Positions 1 through 5,296 of a DNA stretch of 5,341 nt are shown in pieces. Both the position numbers and the translations under genes were made by a program. The stretch lies in contig VGRU01000239.1 in the NCBI GenBank assembly GCA_016875255.1, forward strand, positions 1 through 5,341, read 5' to 3'. Under the pieces are notes generated by a model. That model did not search any database. It was not told the origin of the DNA and worked only from the letters and a program-made list of their open reading frames with translations. Source of the DNA: Deltaproteobacteria bacterium. GTDB lineage: Bacteria; Desulfobacterota; BSN033; UBA1163. Each line of letters begins with the position of its first letter. Positions within the stretch are counted from its first letter, which is position 1.

Positions 1-197
1 CATTTATCGAAGCCCTTGAGGCTGGAAAACAGGAAGAAAACAAATTTCTCGAAAGGGTCAAGAAGGAGATGAAGCGACTCGACATTCAGAACAACGCCCA
101 GTTCCTTTTCCAGGTGAGATATCCCACCAAGGTGATGGTCCGGATGAACCAGCGCATCACCCAATCGATCAAGAACGCAGGTTTTAAAATTTTTTAA
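1..197 (+). CDS. C-terminal fragment of an unrecognised protein
   Basis: This is the 3' end of a gene that begins before the window. The open frame runs from base 3 to a TAA at 195-197 and gives 64 residues; the other two plus frames stop early. The first half is strongly charged and probably helical (EALEAGKQEENKFLERVKKE), followed by a mixed stretch with NAQFLFQVRYP and a basic tail ending NAGFKIF. I see no cysteine motif, membrane segment or catalytic signature, and I do not recognise the family, so no function is proposed. It converges on hicB, 101 bp away on the opposite strand, so it is not part of either minus-strand operon. That it is coding rests on the open frame touching the window edge, reasonable amino-acid composition and a plausible convergent terminator downstream; a chance ORF cannot be fully excluded. 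Confidence 0.6.
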   Translation, partial: FIEALEAGKQEENKFLERVKKEMKRLDIQNNAQFLFQVRYPTKVMVRMNQRITQSIKNAGFKIF

Positions 198-256
198 GCC
201 ATATCCAAAAAGATTTGTGTCCTTATTCGAAACCCATTTACCCCGCGTCCCCAGAA

Positions 257-300
257 ATAGACAATGGGTGCGGTTTTGGGCGTGTTGTCTTTCTTATTTT
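257..300. terminator. Possible convergent terminator between the 1-197 gene and hicB
   Basis: AGACAA at 259-264 pairs with TTGTCT at 285-290 and is followed on the plus strand by the T-rich run TTCTTATTTT (291-300). On the minus strand the same stem follows the hicB stop and leads into TATTTC. The stem is short and AT-rich with a 20-nt loop, so it would be a weak intrinsic terminator. A competing inverted repeat, ACCCATT at 232-238 and AATGGGT at 263-269, lies in the same gap. The position between two converging genes is the best argument for the call. Confidence 0.25.
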
Positions 301-658
301 ATGCAGCCTTCTCCATTTTGATAGATTGGGACAAAAGATAGGTGACCAGTGCATTTAAACTAACGCCTTCTTCCTCTGCCTTTCTAATTAATTCCATGTG
401 GAGGTCTTTAGGGACTCTGACATTAAACTGGCCACTGAAGCGGGTTTTGGGTTGGGGGAGGGGAACCTTGTGTTTCTTCATCGATTCTATAGTTAAGGCA
501 AGAGCCTCTTGAGCATTTCTAACAGCTTCCTCGAGACTATATCCTCCGGTGATGACGCCGGGGAAGTCAGGAAACCTTGCGGCAAAGTACCCAGATTCTC
601 CATCCGGAATAATTTTTATCTCATAACCTAACCATTGCTCTTTTTTATTCTTTCTCAT
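299..658 (-). CDS. hicB: HicB family antitoxin
   Basis: Antitoxin of a type II toxin-antitoxin pair. It should bind and neutralise the HicA mRNA nuclease and, through its C-terminal DNA-binding domain, repress the operon. The 119-residue protein shows the usual two parts. Residues about 10-65 are the partial RNase H-like HicB fold, with the signature GYFAARFPDFPGVITGG (23-39) and the helix SLEEAVRNAQEAL. Residues about 76-112 look like a ribbon-helix-helix domain: a strand FNVRVPKDLH followed by helices around MELIRKAEEEG and SLNALVTYLLS. Length is normal for the RHH class of HicB. The ATG at 656-658 lies 3 nt after the hicA stop, and GGAGGA at 669-674, inside the end of hicA, is a good ribosome site about 10 nt upstream. 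The arrangement predicts co-transcription and coupled translation with hicA. Nothing looks broken. The family call is firm; repression of its own promoter is inferred from the family. Confidence 0.93.
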   Translation of the reverse strand: MRKNKKEQWLGYEIKIIPDGESGYFAARFPDFPGVITGGYSLEEAVRNAQEALALTIESMKKHKVPLPQPKTRFSGQFNVRVPKDLHMELIRKAEEEGVSLNALVTYLLSQSIKMEKAA

Positions 659-661
659 CGC

Positions 662-895
662 TTAATCTTCCTCCAAGATTCTGATCACGTCTTTAACGTC
701 CAACCAATGGCAATGTTTATGCCTCCCATGGGGTTTGACAACTGTTAAAATCTTGTTTCCCTTCTTATAAACGTAGTGGCTTCCCCTGATATTGATCCGT
801 GTAAATCCTGCTGCCAAAATGACTCCTTCTAATTCCTTAAATCTCACCCCTTTCGGGTTTTGCTTTATCTTGGAGAGGTTTTTCTCTATTCCCAT
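662..895 (-). CDS. hicA: HicA family toxin (mRNA interferase)
   Basis: Small toxin of the HicAB pair. Family members have a double-stranded-RNA-binding-like fold and cleave mRNA, stopping translation when HicB is lost. The 77 residues carry the conserved core: GVRFKELEGVILAAGF (16-31), then RGSHYVY (37-43) containing the expected catalytic histidine His40, then the strand ILTVVKPHGRH and a C-terminal helix LDVKDVIRILEE (65-76). Because His40 and the surrounding GSH are intact, the toxin is probably active. The His-rich loop PHGRHKHCH (55-63) is more basic and histidine-rich than the usual P-H-G/R loop. The ATG at 893-895 fits the family N-terminus, but I see no Shine-Dalgarno before it; a candidate promoter sits so close that the mRNA could have almost no leader. 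It precedes hicB by 3 nt. It lies 291 bp downstream of dppF, in the same direction but apparently with its own control region. Confidence 0.92.
   Translation of the reverse strand: MGIEKNLSKIKQNPKGVRFKELEGVILAAGFTRINIRGSHYVYKKGNKILTVVKPHGRHKHCHWLDVKDVIRILEED
669..674 (-). promoter_or_regulatory. Ribosome binding site of hicB inside hicA
   Basis: The minus strand reads GGAGGA here, about 10 nt before the hicB ATG and wholly within the last codons of hicA. It contrasts with the missing site before hicA and supports the hicB start chosen. Strong antitoxin initiation relative to toxin would fit a toxin-antitoxin operon, though that consequence is inference. Confidence 0.6.
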
Positions 896-904
896 TTCGA
901 AAAG

Positions 905-933
905 AGCATAACTGAATATAGTTACAATTGCAA
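905..933 (-). promoter_or_regulatory. Candidate hicAB promoter
   Basis: On the minus strand, TTGCAA (928-933) and TATGCT (905-910) are each 4 of 6 matches to the sigma-70 boxes, with an exact 17-nt spacer. Initiation would fall near base 898, only about 3 nt before the hicA ATG, predicting a nearly leaderless mRNA; this agrees with the lack of a ribosome site there. An alternative -10, TATATT (915-920, 5 of 6), has no good -35. Weak boxes, so moderate to low confidence. Confidence 0.33.
909..924. promoter_or_regulatory. Candidate HicB operator palindrome
   Basis: TAACT (909-913) and AGTTA (920-924) form a perfect 5-bp inverted repeat around a 6-bp AT-rich centre. It lies between the candidate -35 and -10 boxes and overlaps the edge of the -10, the position expected of a repressor site. 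Ribbon-helix-helix antitoxins such as this HicB bind short palindromes at their own promoters; that this one is the site is inference. Confidence 0.32.
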
Positions 934-990
934 GAAGAAAATATTGGGCAGCTCACCTCTGATTTTTTCAAACCCCATTCGCTTAGCCCT

Positions 991-1221
991 CTACGGTTTA
1001 CACCTCCACTGCTTCCACCAAGACTCTGTGGGCACTGCAGTCGTTGATGGCTTTGATTGCTCTGCTGAGGCTGCGGTTGTTGTGGCTGTGTGGGCAGGCT
1101 GAGGCTTGGGCGGTGGTGCCTCTGTCGGCCGCTGCTTGGTCTGGTCAAAATATTTGATAAAATACTGCCCTGTGCCTAATTTTAAATTAACGAAGATGGC
1201 AGGCGACCCAGTGATCTCCAC
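991..1221 (-). other. Doubtful Pro/Thr/Ala-rich small ORF overlapping the end of dppF
   Basis: This is a 76-codon frame starting at a GTG (1219-1221) inside the last codons of dppF and ending in TAG. AAGGA lies about 5 nt before the GTG, which is a workable ribosome site. The protein starts with a mixed segment containing GQYFIKYFDQ, continues with a low-complexity linker (EAPPPKPQPAHTATTTAAS) and ends in SWWKQWRC. Such composition occurs in periplasmic or cell-surface linkers, but there is no signal peptide or domain. The minus strand is C-rich and stop-poor here, and a second overlapping frame is also open, so chance is a real explanation. It could be a small gene, the remnant of a longer one, or non-coding sequence. 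The 896-1186 gap holds nothing else I can support as a gene. Confidence 0.15.
1041..1120 (-). terminator. Possible Rho-dependent terminator region after dppF
   Basis: By direct count, the minus strand over these 80 bases has 35 C and only 14 G, with few obvious stems. A C-rich, G-poor, unstructured RNA is what Rho loads on. I find no GC stem followed by a T run between dppF and hicA, so a Rho site would explain how the transporter transcript ends. Composition is the only evidence; it could equally reflect the doubtful Pro-rich ORF. Confidence 0.22.
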
Positions 1222-2155
1222 CTAAATCCTTAAACTCAGGGTCAACCTCTTTGCAGTGATCCATCCGATAGGGACAACGGCTATAGAATCTGCATCCCTT
1301 TGGAAGGTTGATGGGGCTTGGAATCTCTCCCTGGAGGAGAACCCTTCGCTTTTTAAGTTTTGGATCAGGGATGGGGGCGGCGGAAAGTAATGCTTCGGTG
1401 TAAGGATGTTTGGGAGAAGCATAAAGGTCTGTATCGCTTGCAAGCTCTACGATCTTTCCGAGATACATAACGGCCACCCGGTCGCTGATATGTTCCACCA
1501 CGCTCAAATCATGCGCGATAAAAAGATAAGAAAGTCCCATCTCTTCCTGGAGCTTGACCAGCAGGTTGATCACCTGTGCCTGGATGGAAACATCGAGGGC
1601 GGAGACAGGCTCGTCACAGATGATCAGCTTTGGATTCAGGGCTAAGGCCCGTGCAATACCGATTCGCTGACGCTGACCACCGCTGAACTCATGAGGAAAC
1701 CTTCGAGCCTGCTCCGGATGGAGCCCTACCTTTTCCATGAGAAAGGAGACCCGATCATGGATCTCTTTCCGGGAGCTATGGGTGTGATTGCGGATGGGTT
1801 CAGCGATGATTTCTCCTGCAGCCATTCGGGGATTCAAGGATGAATAGGGATCCTGGAAAATGATCTGCAGTTGAGCCCGGACTTTTCTGAGCGATTCCCC
1901 ATCCATCCCCAGAAGGTCCTTGTCCTCGAATTGAATCTTCCCTGAGTCAGGTTCAATCAATCGAAGAAGACATCGGCCCACCGTAGTTTTCCCGCAACCG
2001 CTTTCGCCCACCAACCCAAGGGTCTCCCCCTGATTCAGGTTAAAGCTGACGCCATCCACGGCTTGCACCCATCCCATCAATCTCGAAAAGATGCCCTTTC
2101 GCACGGGAAAGTATTTTTGAAGGTTGATAACTTGGAGAAGAGGAGCGGTTCTCAT
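1187..2155 (-). CDS. dppF: Peptide ABC transporter ATP-binding protein, DppF/OppF type
   Basis: One of two ATPases that would power import through the DppB-DppC channel, acting at the cytoplasmic face of the inner membrane. The 322 residues are full length. Residues about 7-235 are the ABC domain: Walker A GESGCGKT (50-57), Q-loop Gln101 in IIFQDP, signature FSGGQ (157-161), Walker B LIICDE (177-182), D-loop SALD (185-188) and H-loop His215. The C-terminal oligopeptide/dipeptide domain follows, with four cysteines at 288, 294, 301 and 319 (CRFYSRCP...C...C), the pattern linked to an iron-sulfur cluster in some DppD/DppF proteins. The N-terminal [18 protein letters not shown] and the FSGGQ form place it with the F-type rather than the D-type subunit. 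Start: ATG at 2153-2155, with AGGA unusually close, only about 2 nt upstream. It is separated from dppD by 144 bp containing a palindromic repeat, unlike the overlapping genes upstream. Substrate is not determined by this subunit. Confidence 0.95.
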   Translation of the reverse strand: MRTAPLLQVINLQKYFPVRKGIFSRLMGWVQAVDGVSFNLNQGETLGLVGESGCGKTTVGRCLLRLIEPDSGKIQFEDKDLLGMDGESLRKVRAQLQIIFQDPYSSLNPRMAAGEIIAEPIRNHTHSSRKEIHDRVSFLMEKVGLHPEQARRFPHEFSGGQRQRIGIARALALNPKLIICDEPVSALDVSIQAQVINLLVKLQEEMGLSYLFIAHDLSVVEHISDRVAVMYLGKIVELASDTDLYASPKHPYTEALLSAAPIPDPKLKKRRVLLQGEIPSPINLPKGCRFYSRCPYRMDHCKEVDPEFKDLGGDHWVACHLR

Positions 2156-2184
2156 ATTCCTAAAGCCAAAAATCGAAATTTAAT

Positions 2185-2190
2185 AGTATA
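2185..2190 (-). promoter_or_regulatory. Weak -10-like box upstream of dppF
   Basis: TATACT on the minus strand (5 of 6 to TATAAT) lies in a strongly AT-rich stretch about 30 nt before the dppF ATG. I find no acceptable -35 at the normal distance, so an internal dppF promoter is only a possibility; AT-rich sequence produces such boxes by chance. Confidence 0.12.
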
Positions 2191-2207
2191 ATGAAAATTT
2201 AAAATGA

Positions 2208-2263
2208 GATGCCGAAACAAGTTCGGCATGACAAGAATGTCACTCTGAACTCGTTTCAGAATC
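2208..2263. repeat. Two-unit palindromic (REP/BIME-like) intergenic repeat
   Basis: Two 26-bp units, 2208-2233 and 2238-2263, lie in opposite orientation across a 4-bp spacer and match at 20 of 26 positions. Each unit is itself a hairpin: ATGCCGAA (2209-2216) with TTCGGCAT (2222-2229) around a 5-nt loop, and TCTGAA (2244-2249) with TTCAGA (2255-2260) around a 5-nt loop. The junction adds TGACA/TGTCA (2229-2233 and 2238-2242). From memory, sequences with this GAAAC-AGTTC core are dispersed in many copies in various bacterial genomes and often give rise to false short ORFs beginning MPKQVRHD. It sits between dppD and dppF. Read as minus-strand RNA, the first hairpin is followed by CTCATTTT, so it might also act as a weak attenuator or 3'-end stabiliser. 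Confidence 0.8.
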
Positions 2264-2299
2264 CAGTTTTTGCATTTATTTTATATTTGGATTTCTCCA

Positions 2300-3277
2300 T
2301 TACTTCCACAGCCAGCAGAGGACCCGGCGGCCATCTTTCTGGACCAGGGGAGGCTCTTCCTTCCTACAGATGTCCATCATGCGTGGACACCGCGGATGGA
2401 ATCTACATCCCTCGGGCATCTCAAGAAGGCTGGGGACCATCCCCGGGATTTCCTGGAGCTGCTTTCGGCCGGCCTTCATCTTCCGTCCCATCCATGGGAT
2501 GGATCCCAAGAGGCCCTGGGTATAGGGATGAAGAGGTTCAGCAAAAAGATCTTCCACCAAAGCTTCCTCCACCACTTTGCCTGCATACATAACGACGACA
2601 CGCTTGGCCATCTCTGCGATGAGACCCAGGTTGTGAGTGATCAACAAAACAGAGGTCTTAATCTCTTCTTTTAGGCGCTCCATCAGGTCCACAATCTGGG
2701 CCTGGATGGTCACATCCAGAGCTGTCGTGGGTTCATCTGCCAGTAGCAATCTCGGATGGCAAGACAACGCCATAGCAATCATCGCTCTCTGCCGCATCCC
2801 ACCACTCAGTTTGTGTGGGTATTCCCTGGCCCTGATCTCAGGGGAAGGGATCTGGACTATCCGGAGCATCTCCACAGCCTTGCTCCAGGCCTCCTGATGC
2901 GTCACGCCCTGGTGAAGCTTGATGGCCTCTGATATCTGCTCTCCAATGGTCAGGACCGGATTGAGCGAGGTCATGGGCTCCTGAAATATCATTGAAATGC
3001 TATTGCCCCGTATCTGTCGTATTTCATCCAGACTCATATTCAGGAGGTTCTTGCCATCAAATAAAATCTCCCCCTGAATCTCTGCAGGAGGCGATGCAAG
3101 CAGTCTCAGGATGGAAAGGGCGGTGACGCTCTTTCCGCAGCCGCTCTCTCCAACAACTCCAAGAGTCTCTCCCCGGTAAACCTCCAAACCGATTCCATCC
3201 ACGGCTGTCAAAACTCCTTCATAAGTATGGAAGCAAGTCCGCAAATTTTTGATGGTAAGGAGAGAATCTTGTCTCAT
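2300..3277 (-). CDS. dppD: Peptide ABC transporter ATP-binding protein, DppD/OppD type
   Basis: Partner ATPase of DppF; the two nucleotide-binding domains are expected to form a heterodimer under the DppB-DppC channel. The 325 residues include all ABC motifs: Walker A GESGCGKS (43-50), Q-loop Gln99 in MIFQEP, signature LSGGM (157-161), Walker B LLLADE (177-182), D-loop TALD (185-188) and H-loop His215. LSGGMRQR and IFQEPMTSLNP are typical of the D-type subunit. The C-terminal peptide-transporter domain has the four-cysteine set at 291, 297, 304 and 321 (CRFHPRCP...C...C). Start: the ATG at 3275-3277 overlaps the dppC TGA as ATGA, so translational coupling is likely; the upstream ribosome site is weak (CGAGAT), in line with coupling. 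No defects are seen. The following intergenic repeat separates it from dppF. Nickel and other peptide-family importers use similar ATPases, so the substrate is open. Confidence 0.95.
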   Translation of the reverse strand: MRQDSLLTIKNLRTCFHTYEGVLTAVDGIGLEVYRGETLGVVGESGCGKSVTALSILRLLASPPAEIQGEILFDGKNLLNMSLDEIRQIRGNSISMIFQEPMTSLNPVLTIGEQISEAIKLHQGVTHQEAWSKAVEMLRIVQIPSPEIRAREYPHKLSGGMRQRAMIAMALSCHPRLLLADEPTTALDVTIQAQIVDLMERLKEEIKTSVLLITHNLGLIAEMAKRVVVMYAGKVVEEALVEDLFAEPLHPYTQGLLGSIPWMGRKMKAGRKQLQEIPGMVPSLLEMPEGCRFHPRCPRMMDICRKEEPPLVQKDGRRVLCWLWK

Positions 3278-4164
3278 AATTTAGATCTCGGATCAAGGAT
3301 ATCTCTTAGGCCGTCCCCTGAAAGATTAAAACCAAGAACAGCAAAAAAAATGGCTATGCCCGGAAAGGTGGCCACATGGGGAGCGTTGAAGAGGTAAGCC
3401 CGGCCAGAGCCAAGCATTGCTCCCCACTCGGGTGTGGGAGGTTGAACGCCAATGCCAAGAAAACCCAGACCCGCCGCGAAGAGAATGGCTGTGCCCATCC
3501 CCAAGCTTGTCTGAATGGTGATGGGGGCCATGACATTAGGCAGGATGTGCCTGATCAGGATAGTCACATCCCGGGTGCCCATTGCTCTGGCCGCCTCGAC
3601 ATAAGTCTGTTCTTTTACTGAAAGGGTGCAGCCCCGCACCAGGCGAATATAGATGGGCACCATGCTGATGCCAACCGAGATGATCGTGTTTTTGAGTCCC
3701 ACTCCCAACACAGCCACCAGTGATAAGGCTAAGAGAAAGCCTGGAAAGGCTAATAGGGTGTCGGTCACACGCTGGATTCCGAAATCAACTTTCCCTCCGT
3801 AGTAACCCGAAATGAGCCCAAGGGGAACGCCGACAAGCAGTCCAACACAAACAACTCCAATAGCGATCAACAGAGAAACACGAGAGCCGTAAATGATCCG
3901 CCCCAGGATGGAGCGGCCCAGTTCGTCCGTGCCCAGTGGATGCTCCAGAGAGGGTCTTTCCAGTGACTTCATGAGATTCGGAGCCGAGGGACTGCCCGGA
4001 AAGATAACGGGAGCCAGAAGTGCGGTGATGAGGTAAATCAATATCAGGATTGCACCGAAGAGGGCCGCCTTGTTTCGTCTGAGCTTTGCCCACCTACGCC
4101 TGAGCTGGCTGTCAGTCTGACGATGCGGATTCCTTATCACTTGTGTTTGGATCGTCTCATGCAT
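3274..4164 (-). CDS. dppC: Peptide ABC transporter permease, DppC type
   Basis: Second inner-membrane subunit of the channel. From the chosen start the protein is 296 residues, the usual length. A basic cytoplasmic N-terminus (LRRRWAKLRRNKAALFG, about 21-37) leads into TM1 (about 38-56). The periplasmic loop carries the DppC hallmark HPLGTDELGRSILGRIIYGSR (75-95), written here because it separates DppC from DppB. Further membrane segments lie near 97-120, 135-155, 158-176, 212-236 and 264-282. The EAA loop that docks on the ATPases is YVEAARAMGTRD (188-199) with Gly196, followed by HILPN. I start it at the ATG 4162-4164 (MHETIQ): the frame is open further back to 4293, but the extra 43 residues lie in dppB sequence, are Ser/Trp-rich and do not belong to the family. 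The start overlaps the dppB stop by 8 nt and the gene's own stop overlaps dppD by 4 nt. Confidence 0.94.
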   Translation of the reverse strand: MHETIQTQVIRNPHRQTDSQLRRRWAKLRRNKAALFGAILILIYLITALLAPVIFPGSPSAPNLMKSLERPSLEHPLGTDELGRSILGRIIYGSRVSLLIAIGVVCVGLLVGVPLGLISGYYGGKVDFGIQRVTDTLLAFPGFLLALSLVAVLGVGLKNTIISVGISMVPIYIRLVRGCTLSVKEQTYVEAARAMGTRDVTILIRHILPNVMAPITIQTSLGMGTAILFAAGLGFLGIGVQPPTPEWGAMLGSGRAYLFNAPHVATFPGIAIFFAVLGFNLSGDGLRDILDPRSKL

Positions 4165-5077
4165 ATCGAATTCTTGGATCAATATAAGCATAGAGCAGAT
4201 CAACCACCAGGTTGACCAGAATGTAAAGGAGTCCGAAGATGAGGATCGTTCCCTGGATGACCGGGTAATCGCGGGCCAGGATGGAATCCACAATAAGCCG
4301 GCCCAAACCCGGCCAGGCGAAGACTGTTTCGGTCAGAACCGCACCGCCCAGAAGAAGCCCGAACTGAAGACCGACCACTGTAATGATCGGGATGAGGGCA
4401 TTTTTCAGCGCATGTTTGACGATGACCACCTGTTCTTTAAGTCCCTTGGACCGGGCCGTGGTGGTGTAATCCTGGGAAAGGGTTTCGATCATGCTGGCGC
4501 GGGTTATACGGGTGATGAAGGCAACCACAAAAGCCGCCAGCGTAAATGATGGGAGAACCATATGCTTCCAACTACCAGTGCCTCCCGCCGGAAGCCATTG
4601 AAGCATGATTGAAAATATCACAACCAGCATCAACCCGAGCCAGAAGACAGGCATGGAAATGCCGAAAAGGGCCATTGAAGTAAATAGGTAGTCAATCCAG
4701 GTGTAGGGTCGAACAGCAGAAATAATTCCGGCCGGAATACCGAAGAGGCAGGCAAGGGTAATGGCTGCGACCGCAAGGAGCATCGTATTGGGAAGTCGGG
4801 CCCATATCTCCTTAATCACAGGGTTCTGGGTCCGGGCAGACCGTCCCAGATCAAGCTTGGCCAGTCGGCTGAGGAAGATCCCATATTGAACAAAGATCGG
4901 CCGGTCGAGACCGAGTTGGTGGCGGATGATCTTGATATCCTCCTGAGAGGCCATCTGCCCGGCAAGGACCTGTGCCGGGTCTCCCGGCAACATCCGGAGC
5001 ATGAAGAAGAGGAGAAGCGATATCCCAAGGAGGACCGGAAGGGTCGAAAGGAGTCGTTTTAGGACATACTGGAACAT
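4157..5077 (-). CDS. dppB: Peptide ABC transporter permease, DppB type
   Basis: First gene of the visible operon and one half of the inner-membrane translocation channel. The 306 residues begin with the family N-terminus (MFQYVLKRLLSTLPVLLG), which is also TM1 to about residue 28, followed by LRMLPGDPA (27-35), a DppB/OppB hallmark. Other membrane segments lie near 98-121, 130-158, 173-190, 226-249 and 275-298. The EAA loop contacting the ATPases is YTTTARSKGLKE (204-215) with the conserved Gly212, then HALKNALIP. The tail DLLYAYIDPRIRY is typical. Although the ATG at 5075-5077 fits the family exactly, I see no purine-rich ribosome site in the 20 bases before it; translation might depend on leader structure or coupling to an upstream gene. 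A hairpin lies 42-62 nt upstream. Dpp, Opp, nickel and glutathione importers share this fold, so the symbol reflects the closest general type. Confidence 0.95.
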   Translation of the reverse strand: MFQYVLKRLLSTLPVLLGISLLLFFMLRMLPGDPAQVLAGQMASQEDIKIIRHQLGLDRPIFVQYGIFLSRLAKLDLGRSARTQNPVIKEIWARLPNTMLLAVAAITLACLFGIPAGIISAVRPYTWIDYLFTSMALFGISMPVFWLGLMLVVIFSIMLQWLPAGGTGSWKHMVLPSFTLAAFVVAFITRITRASMIETLSQDYTTTARSKGLKEQVVIVKHALKNALIPIITVVGLQFGLLLGGAVLTETVFAWPGLGRLIVDSILARDYPVIQGTILIFGLLYILVNLVVDLLYAYIDPRIRYA

Positions 5078-5118
5078 TGTTTATTCAATTACGCAGAAAG
5101 GTTGAACGGTTAGGGTAA

Positions 5119-5139
5119 CCCTGCCTACCGCAGGCAGGG
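5119..5139. repeat. GC-rich hairpin in the dppB leader
   Basis: CCCTGCCT (5119-5126) and AGGCAGGG (5132-5139) form a perfect 8-bp stem with a 5-nt loop. It is the most stable simple hairpin in the window. No T run follows on the minus strand (GGTTACCCTAACC), so it is not a standard terminator. Between a binding-protein gene and its permease, such stems often protect the upstream mRNA or reduce permease expression; whether that applies here depends on what lies beyond the window. Confidence 0.6.
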
Positions 5140-5151
5140 AGGCCCGTATCG

Positions 5152-5181
5152 TTAATAAAAGGCTACGCTTGTCGTTGTCGA
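5152..5181 (-). promoter_or_regulatory. Weak candidate promoter for dppBCDF
   Basis: TCGACA (5176-5181, 5 of 6 to the -35 consensus) and TATTAA (5152-5157, 4 of 6 to the -10) lie 18 nt apart on the minus strand. The transcript would start near 5145, placing the 5119-5139 hairpin at the very 5' end. If the operon is instead transcribed from beyond the window, this would be a secondary promoter or chance. Confidence 0.2.
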
Positions 5182-5201
5182 AGCTCGTATCGAATCTCGT
5201 A
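5178..5201. repeat. 12-bp tandem duplication
   Basis: TCGAAGCTCGTA (5178-5189) is followed directly by TCGAATCTCGTA (5190-5201), 11 of 12 identical. It lies at the left edge of the larger inverted repeat and shares bases with its arm. Confidence 0.65.
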
Positions 5202-5256
5202 TAAGGACGCCGGGAACTCGAACTTCTAATTTCGAGCCTCTTGCTTCGATACCAGC
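5183..5256. repeat. Nested inverted repeats in the dppB upstream region
   Basis: The outer arms, 5183-5196 and 5243-5256, are complementary at 12 of 14 positions, with a perfect core GTATCGAA (5187-5194) against TTCGATAC (5245-5252). Inside them CTCGAA (5217-5222) pairs with TTCGAG (5231-5236) around an 8-nt loop. The TCGAA/TTCGA word occurs five times in about 75 bases. There is no credible ORF across it. It could be a dispersed intergenic repeat, a structured leader RNA or a binding region. Apart from these repeats, the hairpin at 5119-5139 and the candidate promoter, I see nothing else in the 5078-5296 gap. Confidence 0.6.
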
Positions 5257-5296
5257 ATCGTCACCCATAACCCTTTAGACGAAAAACTTTTATTTC

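Noticed and set aside
860..1102. Plus-strand ORF of 80 codons across the hicA upstream region
   Set aside because: It begins antisense inside hicA, crosses the hicA promoter region and has no recognisable domain; most likely chance.
837..1148. Minus-strand ORF of 103 codons overlapping hicA
   Set aside because: Low-complexity Gln/Ser/Pro-rich translation produced by the C- and A-rich strand; it runs out of frame into hicA and has no family features.
1140..1186. AT-rich small stem (TATTT/AAATA) shortly after the dppF stop as a terminator
   Set aside because: The stem is only about 5 A-T pairs with no GC base and a poor T run; it would not terminate transcription reliably.
2209..2592. Plus-strand ORF beginning MPKQVRHDKNV and running into dppD
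   Set aside because: It starts inside the palindromic repeat, whose hairpin gives the typical false MPKQVRHD start, and then runs antisense through the well-supported dppD gene.
3785..4093. Minus-strand ORF of 102 codons inside dppC
   Set aside because: Out-of-frame shadow of dppC, which has full membrane and EAA-motif support.
4165..4293. Extended N-terminus for dppC starting at 4293
   Set aside because: The extra 43 codons lie entirely within dppB in another frame, are Ser/Trp-rich and are absent from the family; the ATG at 4162-4164 gives a normal DppC and a short overlap.
5178..5256. CRISPR array
   Set aside because: Only two tandem 12-bp copies with no spacers, and no cas genes in the window; the structure is inverted and nested rather than repeat-spacer.
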